Below, one piece after another: positions 17,370 to 26,400 of a DNA stretch of 64,000 bases. Each line of letters starts with the position of its first letter. Within the stretch, counting starts at the first letter, position 1. This stretch comes from Ahrensia kielensis DSM 5890. GTDB lineage: Bacteria > Pseudomonadota > Alphaproteobacteria > Rhizobiales > Rhizobiaceae. The notes under the pieces are model-generated. The model did no database searches. It saw only the letters and a program-made list of their open reading frames with translations, and was not told the DNA's origin. The stretch is from positions 919,127 to 983,126 of the forward strand of contig NZ_KB894528.1 in assembly GCF_000374465.1 (NCBI RefSeq). Direction: 5' to 3'. Made by a program: the position numbers and the translations under genes.

Positions 17370-18827
17370 TTGAATAGTTTGGCTTCTCTGACTTCACTAG
17401 GAGATGAAGCGCTTATCGCGCTGGACACGGTTTCCGAGCGCGCCACGAGCTTTTTTTATCCCAATGTACGGTTAGGCGTTACGGGCCTATCCAGAGCGGG
17501 AAAATCCGTATTCATTTCAGCCTTGGTACACAATTTGATCCATGGCGGGCGTATGCCGCTTTTTGAACCTGCCCATAACAATCGAATTTCTAAAGCCTAC
17601 CTTGAGCCACAACCTGATGATGGTGTGCCGCGCTTTGCCTATGAAAAACACATCGAAGACCTCATTAAAAATCAAATATGGCCTGAATCAACGCGCGCCG
17701 TATCGCAGCTACGCCTAACAATTGAATATGAAACCGCATCAGGATGGGGACGCTTTTTTTCCCGCAACAAGCTCCATTTGGACATTGTCGATTATCCCGG
17801 CGAATGGCTTCTCGATCTGCCACTGCTGCGCAAAGATTTTGCGACATTCTCGCGCGAATCCATTGCCCGTGCAAAAAGTGAGAAACGCACTGAAATCGCA
17901 AGCGAATTCCTAGACTTAGCAAACAAGCTTGAATCAAATGCTGAAGCAGATGAAACAGCTGTCAGAGAACTTTCAGACAGCTTCAAAACCTATCTTGCTA
18001 ATTGCCGCAAGGATGAGCTAGCGCTTTCCACATTACCGCCCGGACGGTTCTTAATGCCAGGAGATATGGAAGGCTCGCCTGCCCTGACATTTGCACCCCT
18101 CACCAATGTTACAGACCACGCAGAGCCGGGCTCCATTCAAGCAATGATGGAGCGGCGCTATGAAGCTTATAAAACGCTGGTCGTTAAACCATTTTTCCGC
18201 GAACACATCACGCGCCTTGATCGTCAAATTGTTCTGATCGATGCAATGCAAGCGATCAATGCTGGCCCTGATGCCGTGGCCGATTTAGAGCGTGCCTTAG
18301 TTGAAATCATGAGTTGCTTCCGCCCAGGTGCGGGTAATTTGCTGACATCGCTATGGCAGCGACGCATCGACAAAATACTTGTTGCCGCAACAAAAGCCGA
18401 CCATTTGCACCACGAAAGCCATGACCGGCTGGAAGCTGTCGTCGACCGACTGGTGAAAAATGTGACTGTCTCAGCAGGCTTTGCCAACGCATCAATAGAA
18501 ACGGTGGCTATGGCTGCCGTGCGCGCCACCGAAGAAGCCACGATTGATGATGGCGGCGAAAAATTACCGGTCGTCGTCGGCATACCGGCCAAAGGCGAAC
18601 GTATCGGCGATGAAATATTTGACGGCATCCGCCAAACCGCCGTTTTTCCCGGCGATCTGCCCGATGACCCAGAAGCATTATTCCGCATGGAAAGTATGCC
18701 GCAGCAACGATTTGTCCGCTTCAAGCCCCCCAAAGTTGAGCGCACCGCAGAAGGCATAACGCTTTCATTGCCGCATATTCGTCTTGATAAAGCGCTACAA
18801 TTCCTCTTGGGAGATCGCCTCCAGTGA
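17370..18827 (+). CDS. ycjX: YcjX-family GTP-binding protein (DUF463)
   Basis: P-loop protein of up to 485 residues. The Walker A motif GLSRAGKS lies at about residues 39-46 and a DYPGEW G3-like motif at about 140-145; ATKADH resembles the nucleotide-specificity motif. E. coli YcjX belongs to the phage-shock neighbourhood, but there is no pspA here. The first in-frame codons are TTG at 17370 and TTG at 17379; AAAGG at 17365-17369 has better spacing for 17379, so the start is uncertain by three residues. It overlaps the ycjF-like gene by four bases (GTGA), so the two proteins probably work together. Confidence 0.88.
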   Translation: MNSLASLTSLGDEALIALDTVSERATSFFYPNVRLGVTGLSRAGKSVFISALVHNLIHGGRMPLFEPAHNNRISKAYLEPQPDDGVPRFAYEKHIEDLIKNQIWPESTRAVSQLRLTIEYETASGWGRFFSRNKLHLDIVDYPGEWLLDLPLLRKDFATFSRESIARAKSEKRTEIASEFLDLANKLESNAEADETAVRELSDSFKTYLANCRKDELALSTLPPGRFLMPGDMEGSPALTFAPLTNVTDHAEPGSIQAMMERRYEAYKTLVVKPFFREHITRLDRQIVLIDAMQAINAGPDAVADLERALVEIMSCFRPGAGNLLTSLWQRRIDKILVAATKADHLHHESHDRLEAVVDRLVKNVTVSAGFANASIETVAMAAVRATEEATIDDGGEKLPVVVGIPAKGERIGDEIFDGIRQTAVFPGDLPDDPEALFRMESMPQQRFVRFKPPKVERTAEGITLSLPHIRLDKALQFLLGDRLQ

Positions 18828-19936
18828 GTAAGCAACCTTCCGATTCTCGCAAGCCACGCGCATTTTCTGTACCCGCAGAGGATAATCAGGCAAGCAATCC
18901 AGACGTCGAAAAAGCAAAGCCAAAGCCGCGCAAACCACGGTCCATACCTGCCTCGCCTACGCTGAATTATGAAAAGACTGATGAAGCCTTTTTTGCAGCA
19001 GAAGAGCGCGGTGAACTGGATGCATTAGCACCGCCGCCGCCGCAAAAGCGATTGCGAAAAAGCCGTATAAAATTTGGTACCCTCGCAACGGCAGCGCTTG
19101 GCTTTCTCATATCTGCTTCTTTGGGCTTATGGCTTGAAAATTTGATATCCGATTTAGCCGCACAAAATCTTTGGCTAGGCCGTGCAGCCATGCTTGCTGC
19201 AGCTTTGTTCGTGCTGGGCGTATTGGCTTTCATAATACGCGAGCTGCGCGGCATTTGGAAAATCCGCTCCGTATCTAAGTTGCGCGAGCGTATTGAGGTT
19301 GCCCTGTCGGAAAACAAACCCAAAGAAATCAACAACGTAACAAAAGAACTTGAATCACATTTTGAAGGCCACCCAAAAACGGCCCATGGCCGCAGCATTT
19401 TGAAAGCCAATAAAAATGAGGTCATGGATGCACAAGATCGTTATGCCTTGACCGAACGCGAACTCCTTGCAGGTCTTGACCGCGAGGCACGCCAAATCGT
19501 GATGAACTCAGCCAAACGCGTTTCCGTTGTCACTGCGGTGTCTCCGCGTGCTATCGTCGATATAGGCTATGTTCTTTATGAAAACATTCGGCTGATACGC
19601 GTTATGTGCGAACATTATGGTGGGCGCAGTGGCCTTGTCGGCACATTCAGCTTGCTGCGCCGTGTCGTCGCGCATTTGGCTGTCACAGGCTCTATCGCTA
19701 TTGGCGACGGTATCATCCAGCAACTTTTAGGCCATGGACTGGCCGCCAAACTATCTGCTCGTTTAGGCGAAGGCGTTATTAATGGCTTAATGACCGCAAG
19801 AGTTGGCTTATCGGCGATCGATGTGTGTCGTCCGGCACCATTTCATGCGCTCGAAAGGCCAAAAATCTCTGATTTCGCCGCGAACCTCACCTCCATGAGC
19901 AATTTAAAGCCCCAGCAAAACGAACCAAATAAATAG
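18824..19936 (+). CDS. ycjF: YcjF-family membrane protein (DUF697/TIGR01620)
   Basis: A 370-residue inner membrane protein starting at a GTG that overlaps the ycjX stop. A basic, proline-rich cytoplasmic N-terminus (about 1-85) precedes two membrane helices (about 86-110 and 115-140). The conserved C-terminal domain contains AVSPRAIVDIGYVLYENIRLI and a third hydrophobic stretch near 275-300. It is the usual partner of YcjX. The pair is implicated in envelope stress in enterobacteria; the role in this organism is not known. Confidence 0.85.
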   Translation: MSKQPSDSRKPRAFSVPAEDNQASNPDVEKAKPKPRKPRSIPASPTLNYEKTDEAFFAAEERGELDALAPPPPQKRLRKSRIKFGTLATAALGFLISASLGLWLENLISDLAAQNLWLGRAAMLAAALFVLGVLAFIIRELRGIWKIRSVSKLRERIEVALSENKPKEINNVTKELESHFEGHPKTAHGRSILKANKNEVMDAQDRYALTERELLAGLDREARQIVMNSAKRVSVVTAVSPRAIVDIGYVLYENIRLIRVMCEHYGGRSGLVGTFSLLRRVVAHLAVTGSIAIGDGIIQQLLGHGLAAKLSARLGEGVINGLMTARVGLSAIDVCRPAPFHALERPKISDFAANLTSMSNLKPQQNEPNK

Positions 19937-19964
19937 CATACGCACGGCCTAAAAAAAGGATGCG

Positions 19965-19972
19965 TTAACCAT
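19965..19972 (+). promoter_or_regulatory. Possible CtrA half-site TTAACCAT
   Basis: The octamer TTAACCAT matches a CtrA-type half-site. It lies 50 bases upstream of the secreted protein gene at 20023. A single octamer may occur by chance, so this is a weak call. Confidence 0.25.
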
Positions 19973-20022
19973 TTCTGTTCATGATTGCATGATGATTCCA
20001 ATCCATTCAGGAAGAGTTTTCA

Positions 20023-20556
20023 ATGTTTGTTCGTTTTGTTGCCTCGTGTCTATCTATCGCCGCCATTGCTACAACAAGCCTACCGGCGCATGCGGACGCA
20101 AAACGCGATTCAAAATTTCTCAATAAAATTGAAGGCTCTTGGCGCGGCCCAGGCGAAATCGTCGCTGGCAAATATAAGGGCACAAAGTTCACCTGTGACC
20201 TTGATGGATCAACACCAGACAAAGACCTAGGCATGGCACTTAAAGGCACATGCCGCGTCGGTATTTTCAGCCAAAGAATGGAAGCAACGGTTACCCGCAA
20301 GGGTAAAACCTACAAAGGTGCATTTCTGGATGGCGCACTTGGCGAAGGTCTTGATGTAACAGCTGGCAATGTAACCAGCGACCGGATCGTTCTCACATTG
20401 AAACGCAAGGATTTAAACGGCGCTATGCTGGCGCGTCTTGCAAACGACAATAAGCTCAATGTCACTGTTTCTGTGCGCGTTGGACAAGACCTTGTGCCTG
20501 TCATCGGCATGAGCCTTAACCGCATCGACAATATGGCTGTTGGCTCAATTAAGTAA
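20023..20556 (+). CDS. Secreted protein of unknown function
   Basis: A 177-residue protein with a clear signal peptide (about 1-25, ending PAHADA) and a good AGGAAGAG ribosome-binding site. The mature part begins KFLNKIEGSWRGPGEIV and is mostly beta-strand by pattern, with regularly spaced Gly and charged residues and two cysteines (FTCDLDG, GTCRVG) that could form a disulfide. This suggests a small periplasmic beta-barrel or lipocalin-like fold. I do not recognise the family; it looks like a conserved rhizobial hypothetical. Its end overlaps the convergent folK end by eight bases. Confidence 0.75.
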   Translation: MFVRFVASCLSIAAIATTSLPAHADAKRDSKFLNKIEGSWRGPGEIVAGKYKGTKFTCDLDGSTPDKDLGMALKGTCRVGIFSQRMEATVTRKGKTYKGAFLDGALGEGLDVTAGNVTSDRIVLTLKRKDLNGAMLARLANDNKLNVTVSVRVGQDLVPVIGMSLNRIDNMAVGSIK

Positions 20557-21073
20557 TAGGCAGCGTCAGTTCTTGCGCCGCAACCTCAATGCCCGCAAGA
20601 TCTAGCTCTTTAGCATAATCAGCAATGGTATGGCCCAGAACGGTGCGGTCAGCCGCAATATCCATCAATGGCACAATCACAAATGAACGTTCCGCCATGC
20701 GCGGATGCGGAACCGTTAGCCGTTCAGTCGCAACTGTTGTGTCGCCATATACGAGCAAATCCAGATCAAGCGTTCTTGGCCCCCAGCGCACATCACGCAC
20801 CCTGCCCCGCAAACGCTCAACGGTGAGCAATTGATCAAGCAAAGCCTCCGGCATAAGCGACGTTTTAATCTCAGCACAAGCGTTAAAAAACCAGTCTTGA
20901 TCAGTCACGCCCCAAGGTGGTGTCTTATAAATTTTGGAAATTTTAGTGACACGGCACTGCGCGTTCGTCTGTAAAGTATCAATGGCAAACTGCATTGACG
21001 CACACACATCACCAACATTACCACCAAGCCCAATCAGAGCCGATGTTTCGGCACGATCAGGGCTTATAGACAA
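20549..21073 (-). CDS. folK: 2-amino-4-hydroxy-6-hydroxymethyldihydropteridine diphosphokinase
   Basis: HPPK of 174 residues, which transfers pyrophosphate from ATP to 6-hydroxymethyl-7,8-dihydropterin in folate synthesis. Landmarks are ALIGLGGNVGD near the N-terminus, the substrate motif WGPRTLDLDLLVYGD and VPHPRMAERSFVIVPL. It is the last gene of folP-folB-folK and overlaps folB by 17 bases. The gene end also overlaps the convergent secreted-protein gene by eight bases. Confidence 0.93.
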   Translation of the reverse strand: MSISPDRAETSALIGLGGNVGDVCASMQFAIDTLQTNAQCRVTKISKIYKTPPWGVTDQDWFFNACAEIKTSLMPEALLDQLLTVERLRGRVRDVRWGPRTLDLDLLVYGDTTVATERLTVPHPRMAERSFVIVPLMDIAADRTVLGHTIADYAKELDLAGIEVAAQELTLPIT

Positions 21074-21419
21074 CGCGAACCTCTACATAATCCAATACGC
21101 CCGGCACAGGGGCATTGGGTTTACGTACTGTAATATCCGCCTCTTTAATTTGCGGAAACTCATCGCAAAGCGATTTTCCAATTTCCAAAGCAATGGCTTC
21201 AATCAAATAGCGCCGTTCGCCAGCGATGATTTTTTCAATTTCGATGAATGCACGCCCGTAATCCACGGTGCCTTCAATTGAATCGTTTTCCAGTGCATTG
21301 CCCGGATCAACTTGCAAAACAGCATCCACGTAAAAACGCTGACCAAGGAATTCTTCCTGATCATAGACCCCGTGGCGTGCAAAAAATGCGCAGTTTTTCA
21401 TGCGGATTTCATATATCAA
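21057..21419 (-). CDS. folB: Dihydroneopterin aldolase
   Basis: FolB of 120 residues, converting 7,8-dihydroneopterin to 6-hydroxymethyl-dihydropterin and glycolaldehyde. It shows FFARHGVYDQEEFLGQRFYVD, with the glutamate of the family, and the catalytic lysine region VRKPNAPVPGVLDYVEV. It overlaps folP upstream by four bases and folK downstream by 17, so the three enzymes are translationally coupled in pathway-neighbour order. Confidence 0.92.
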   Translation of the reverse strand: MIYEIRMKNCAFFARHGVYDQEEFLGQRFYVDAVLQVDPGNALENDSIEGTVDYGRAFIEIEKIIAGERRYLIEAIALEIGKSLCDEFPQIKEADITVRKPNAPVPGVLDYVEVRVVYKP

Positions 21420-22291
21420 GGTTCAAACCTCCCTGCTGAACGTTGGCCGGTAACAATCAAAGCATCAGCAAGCTTTAATGCATCCGCATTTATTTTTATA
21501 TCATGGACGCGAAAGATCGCAGCGCCATTTTTACGTAAAATCGCCGTCGTTGCCGCCGTTGCGATATCACGATCTTGCGGCTCGCGCCCCGTAATCGCCC
21601 CTAGAAAACGTTTTCTGCTGGTTCCAATCAGAAACGGCAATCCAAAAACATGCAATTCATCAAAACGTGCCATCAATTCCAGATTGATTTCAGTGGTTTC
21701 CTTGCCGAAACCAAACCCTGGATCAAGCATGATCTGATTTTCATTCAATCCCGCCTGCTCTGCGATCTTTAAAGACTTGTCAAAATATTGCTTTTGATCT
21801 TCGATCACATCATCCAGAACGGTTCTGTCGCGATTGGTGTGCATGATAACGATGCCCGCACCATAATCGGCTGCGACACGTGCAATATCAGGCTCCTTTT
21901 GAAGCCCCCACACATCGTTGACAATGTGAGCGCCGGCAGCCAAGCCTTTTTCAGCCGTGGAAGCACGGTATGTATCAAGAGAAATCAAAATATCAGGCGA
22001 CGTGTCAAGAATAGCCTTCAGCGCGGGCATTAAGCGCGCTTGCTCTTCATCACAATCAACTGATTTTGCGTTCGGCTTGGTGCTTTCGGCGCCGATATCG
22101 ACAATCAAAGCGCCGTCATTGACCATTTTCAGTGCTTGGCCTGCCGCAGCACGCGGGTCGGCAAATTGCCCACCATCAGAAAAGCTATCAGGCGTTACAT
22201 TCACAACGCCCATCAAATGACCGTGCGGACCAAGCTCTACAGTTTGATCCGACGCTATATGCCATTGTCTTTTGCGGAACGGGTCAAGCAT
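21416..22291 (-). CDS. folP: Dihydropteroate synthase
   Basis: DHPS of 291 residues, joining 6-hydroxymethyl-dihydropterin pyrophosphate to p-aminobenzoate; it is the sulfonamide target. Motifs are MGVVNVTPDSFSDGG near residue 28, the pterin loop VDIGAESTKP, the LDPGFGFGK segment and the closing GTSRKRF. It sits 28 bases after the ferredoxin gene and opens the folPBK cluster. Confidence 0.94.
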   Translation of the reverse strand: MLDPFRKRQWHIASDQTVELGPHGHLMGVVNVTPDSFSDGGQFADPRAAAGQALKMVNDGALIVDIGAESTKPNAKSVDCDEEQARLMPALKAILDTSPDILISLDTYRASTAEKGLAAGAHIVNDVWGLQKEPDIARVAADYGAGIVIMHTNRDRTVLDDVIEDQKQYFDKSLKIAEQAGLNENQIMLDPGFGFGKETTEINLELMARFDELHVFGLPFLIGTSRKRFLGAITGREPQDRDIATAATTAILRKNGAAIFRVHDIKINADALKLADALIVTGQRSAGRFEP

Positions 22292-22319
22292 AGCCGCCCC
22301 TCACTATTATTTGAAAATA

Positions 22320-22640
22320 TCAGGCCTGACGTTCAGGGACATGAACAACAAGTCCGTCCAAATCATCCGTCATTTTTACTTGGCAAGAAAGACGTGATGT
22401 TGGTTTTTGCTCATAAGCAAAATCAAGCATGTCTTCTTCCATCACGCCGGGCGTACCAACCTTTTCGCTCCACGCATCATCAACATAAACATGGCAGGTT
22501 GCACAAGCACAAGCACCACCACATTCTGCTTCAACGCCCGGCACAGAATTTTTGACGGCATTTTCCATAACGGTTGAACCGCTGGCTACATCCAGATCAA
22601 ATTTGGTGCCATCAAAGGCGACGATAGTTAGCTTCGGCAT
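22320..22640 (-). CDS. 2Fe-2S ferredoxin (adrenodoxin/putidaredoxin type)
   Basis: A 106-residue electron carrier. The ligand pattern is [11 protein letters not shown], with a fourth cysteine in SRLSCQV, the spacing of vertebrate-type ferredoxins. The ATG at 22638-22640 is chosen because GGAG lies five bases upstream and the protein then starts [11 protein letters not shown] as usual; a longer frame upstream has no such site. Relatives serve Fe-S assembly, cytochrome P450 or heme A synthesis; which applies here cannot be told. It precedes folP on the same strand. Confidence 0.9.
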   Translation of the reverse strand: MPKLTIVAFDGTKFDLDVASGSTVMENAVKNSVPGVEAECGGACACATCHVYVDDAWSEKVGTPGVMEEDMLDFAYEQKPTSRLSCQVKMTDDLDGLVVHVPERQA

Positions 22641-22758
22641 GGTTTCTCCAACTGATAAGCTTTGGGCGTTACTCACGCCTAGTCTCTAAGTTGCGGCTTA
22701 GCTGTTGACTGTCAATTGTCAAGTATTGGCGTTTTACAACCTACATATTGTGCAACGA

Positions 22759-23142
22759 TTACCGCAGCAATGAGGATATGTAATCACAGGTCGTGTTAAC
22801 CTCGGCCGTTAATGTAGAAACATAAGAAACTTCTGAAGGATTATTTTCCAAATCATCTGCGCAATTAGCAACATTAAATGCGCCAACGGCACGCGCAGCG
22901 CCTTTTAAATTATGGGCAGCGAGTTTACGCGTCTCACAATCACAATCCTGCGCCATTTCACGCGTTAGCTTATGGGCTTGGCGCAAGAACATCTGAAGAA
23001 CCTCTTCTTCCAGATTGCGATTGCCGCCTGTTTGACGCGCTAAATGCACCAAATCTACAGGACGCGAGCGCGCCTCCATGTGTGATTCCCCTGCAGGAGA
23101 GGAGAACACCGGATGACCGGCTTTAATAACTGCTTGTCCCAT
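22759..23142 (-). CDS. Stand-alone Hpt (histidine phosphotransfer) protein
   Basis: A 127-residue all-helical protein. The Hpt motif AAHNLKGAARAVGAF places the phospho-acceptor at His77, followed by Asn-Leu-Lys-Gly as in ArcB-type Hpt domains. No kinase or receiver domain is attached, so it should shuttle phosphate between separate proteins. The start has AAGG seven bases upstream; Met22, behind GGGGA, is an alternative. It is divergent from the GPR-like gene across 311 bases. The partner kinase is not apparent nearby; CckA lies 7.6 kb away but is expected to use ChpT. Confidence 0.8.
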   Translation of the reverse strand: MGQAVIKAGHPVFSSPAGESHMEARSRPVDLVHLARQTGGNRNLEEEVLQMFLRQAHKLTREMAQDCDCETRKLAAHNLKGAARAVGAFNVANCADDLENNPSEVSYVSTLTAEVNTTCDYISSLLR

Positions 23143-23453
23143 ATCAACACCTTATTTCACGCGTACACAAACCGTTCCCAATATTAATCGTGCCAGCAAA
23201 TCCTGCCCATCCGGTTAACAAAAGGGCGGAATTGCTGGATTTTGGACATAAATAGCTGGATGTTTATCTAGCGCGTTAACTTTATATTTAAACTTTTAGT
23301 GGTTTCGCGATTCAATTGTTTATTTCACAAGCCTGTATCGATACGATACGGGCAAAGCGTGATGACACCCTAATTGTGCCTTTTTATAGGCAATATAAGT
23401 GACATCTAAAAATAATGAGTATGCGTACAGGCTCTCGGGCCAGGTGAGGCGAA
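23143..23453. other. Divergent Hpt/GPR-like intergenic region with palindrome
   Basis: This 311-base gap has no plausible gene. CCTGTATCG (23332-23340) and CGATACGGG (23344-23352) form a nine-base inverted repeat with one mismatch and a three-base spacer, a candidate operator. At about 23276-23291 TTAA elements face each other with eight bases between, one base off the CtrA consensus spacing of seven. The GPR-like start is preceded by a GGTGAGGCGAA ribosome-binding stretch. Confidence 0.45.
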
Positions 23454-26400
23454 ATGGCAGTTAAGAAGAATGACCTAGCAGATCTTGATCTGGATATGGA
23501 AGAAGCTCTTCAAAATGCACTTGATGAAGATCTAGGTGACGATCTGGATTTAGATCTCGATGAAGAGCTATCACTTGATGATTTTGAAAATCAGGTGGCA
23601 GAAGCCGCGACTGAATTAAAAGGCGATAACAAGCCTGCTCTTCAGGAGGCTGCGAGCCAGACGGCGGCGGCCGCAACAGCAGCTGTTGCGCCAACATCTT
23701 CTTTCCGCCCTGCCAATGATGATGACGCAGAGCGTGAATACGCACAAATGATTGCGCGCCTTAATAATAAGCCTGCTAGCTCATCCTACATCGTAGCTAC
23801 TCTTATTAGTTTGTTGTGGGTCGCTGGCGGCATCTTCTTGGCACACACTCTCTATGCACCTGCAGTATGGCAAGTGAGCAGCTTTGCAGAGCTACAGGCA
23901 ATTCCTGGAGCGCTTGCTGTATTGGTCGGCACAATTGTGCCTGTGTTTATGTTCTTCTCATTTGCGATCATGATTCGCCGCGCACAAGAAATGCGTATGA
24001 CAGCCCGCTCGATGAGCGAAATTGCCTTCCGTCTTGCTGCCCCTGAAAAAATGGCATCAGACCGCGTTGCAACAGTTGGTCAGGCAATTCGCCGCGAAGT
24101 CGCTGCAATGGGCGAAGGTATTGAGCGCACTGTTGCGCGCGCATCAGAGCTTGAAGCCCTTATGCAGACCGAAGTGAATGAACTTGAGCGCTCATATTCT
24201 GACAACGAAGTGCGGGTACGCTCGCTGCTCACAGACCTTGGCAATGAGCGCGAAGGCATCGTCACCCACGCAGAGCGTTTACGTGCTTCAATTTCTGGCG
24301 CACACGAAGAGCTTCGTGATGAGCTAACCAGCGCTGCTGATGTTATTCGCGATAATGTCATGAACGCATCGACACAGCTCACCATGGCCCTCAACCAATC
24401 TGGCGAACAGCTGGTTGGACGTATTAATGAGAGCGGCGGCGAGATCAATAAATCGATTGCCAAGCGTTTGCAGGAAGTTTCAGGCAATTTGCTTTCTTCA
24501 GGCGAAACATTTGCAAGCCTGCTTGATACACGTATCGCAACCCTACAGACGGAAACCGATAGCGCGAGCCAGCGTCTTGCTGAAGCGCTTGAAGCCCGCT
24601 CTTCATCCATGGTCTCACTTATCGGCGGCGCAACAAGCTCTATGACGAATGAGTTTGATACGCGTATGGCAGATATGGAACGCATTCTGAACGAACGTGG
24701 CACATCGCTACTCAATGAGTTCCAAACACGTGTAGAAGCCGTCAATACAGGTACTGAGCGCCTTGATAATGCGCTGGACACACGCGCACGCCAGTTAAAC
24801 GAGACACTTCTTGAACGCACACGCGCAATTGCCGAAACAATGACAAGTGGTGCAGATACATTCTCAAGCCGCATCGGCGAGCAAGCGGCAAGCATAACAA
24901 CATCACTTTCAGCAGAACTTGAAAGTCGTGCAGCTGCGTTCACAGAAAAACTGAACGCGGTTTCAGGCTCTATTAGCGAGCGTTCAAACTCATTCCTGCA
25001 ACATGCAGATGAAAAAACGCAGGCCATTTATGGTGCCGTGGATCATACAACAAGCAAACTAGGCGAACGCTTGGATGCAAGCAAAAATGAGCTTGAACAA
25101 ACTCTTGAACAGCGCAGCTCGCAAATCGACGCCTCTATTACTTCGCGTACAGCAACACTCACAGCCAAGGCTGATGAATTTGCAAAAGTGCTCGACGAGC
25201 GCGCCAATGCAATAGAAACCAAAACGGACCAGACTACGGCCCGTCTAGCTTCTTCGCTTAGCGCACAGGCATCAAAACTAGACGAAACATTGCAAAAGAA
25301 TGCATCCAGCTTTGATGAAAAACTGTCTGCGCAAGCGCAAAACATTGACCGTAAGGCCGATGAATTGGCTGCCCGCGTGGAAGCAGCAACGTCCAACACA
25401 GTCAGCAAGCTGGGTGAAACTTCTGAAGACCTCTTGGCGCGTCTTGATGAGAAAACACAGGCTATCTACGGCTCTGTGCAGCATACCGCTGAAAAACTGA
25501 CCAATGCACTTGCTGGCCAAACAGGCGGCATGGATGCCAAGGTTGAAGAGCTAGCGGCACGCTTTAAACGCGTGACAGAAGAAACCTATAGCCGCATTGA
25601 TACTGACGGCCGTAATTTCCTTGCGCAGCTTGATGAAAAAGCAAACTCCATCAACGGTTCAATTGGCCATAACAGTGCTAAATTCAGCGAAACCTTTGAC
25701 TTGCAAAGCGCAACGCTTGAAGAAAAACTATCGTTGCTCGATGCCCGCCTCACCGCGATTTCAGAAGCAACCTCGCAGCGTATTGAAGAAACATCGACAG
25801 GCTTCATTTCGCAGCTTGATGCACGAACCAATGCAATCTATGGCGCAGTTGACCGTACAACAGAACGACTTGGTGCAGCTCTGAGTGCACCAGCAGATGA
25901 TCTGGAAGCAAAAGGCGCTAAACTTGGTGAACGCCTAAGCGCAGTAGCAATGGAAATGTCAGCGCTGGTTGAACAGCGCACGGCTGCAGCCGTTGATTCA
26001 GTACAAGCAAGCACGACAGCACTTGATGAGACATTCACGTCTCAAACAGGCATCGTAACCGAGCGCACTGAAACGATGGAAAAAGCACTAACGATGGGTG
26101 TCGACAATGTCAGACGCACATTGGAAGAAAGCGCTGGCAAACTTGCTGCGACACTGCGTGACAAAGTTATTGAATCACGCCGTGAAATTGAAGAAGAAGC
26201 AAACCGCATTGCGCAAATGTCGAGTGACAATTCTGAGGGCATTTCTGAACGTATTGCCGCTGTCCTTCGCAGCCATCAGGAAGGCCTAACAGCTGAAATC
26301 AGCCGTTATGAAAGCCAGATAGAAGCACGCACTCAAGAGCTGAATACTATTCTTGATAACTCGGCTAAACCGCTTGTTGATCGCTTGACTGACAGTGGCC

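Noticed and set aside
18224-18835. A 203-codon open frame antisense to ycjX
   Set aside because: The sense strand encodes a clear P-loop protein; the antisense product has no recognisable domain and shadow-like composition.
23276-23291. CtrA-like TTAA-N8-TTAAC element upstream of the GPR-like gene
   Set aside because: The spacing is eight, not the consensus seven, and the region is AT-rich, so I do not call it as a binding site.
24080-25027. A 315-codon open frame on the minus strand inside the GPR-like gene
   Set aside because: It is the complement of a low-stop, repetitive helical coding region; composition is Ser/Arg-rich shadow-like and there is no ribosome-binding site or family resemblance.
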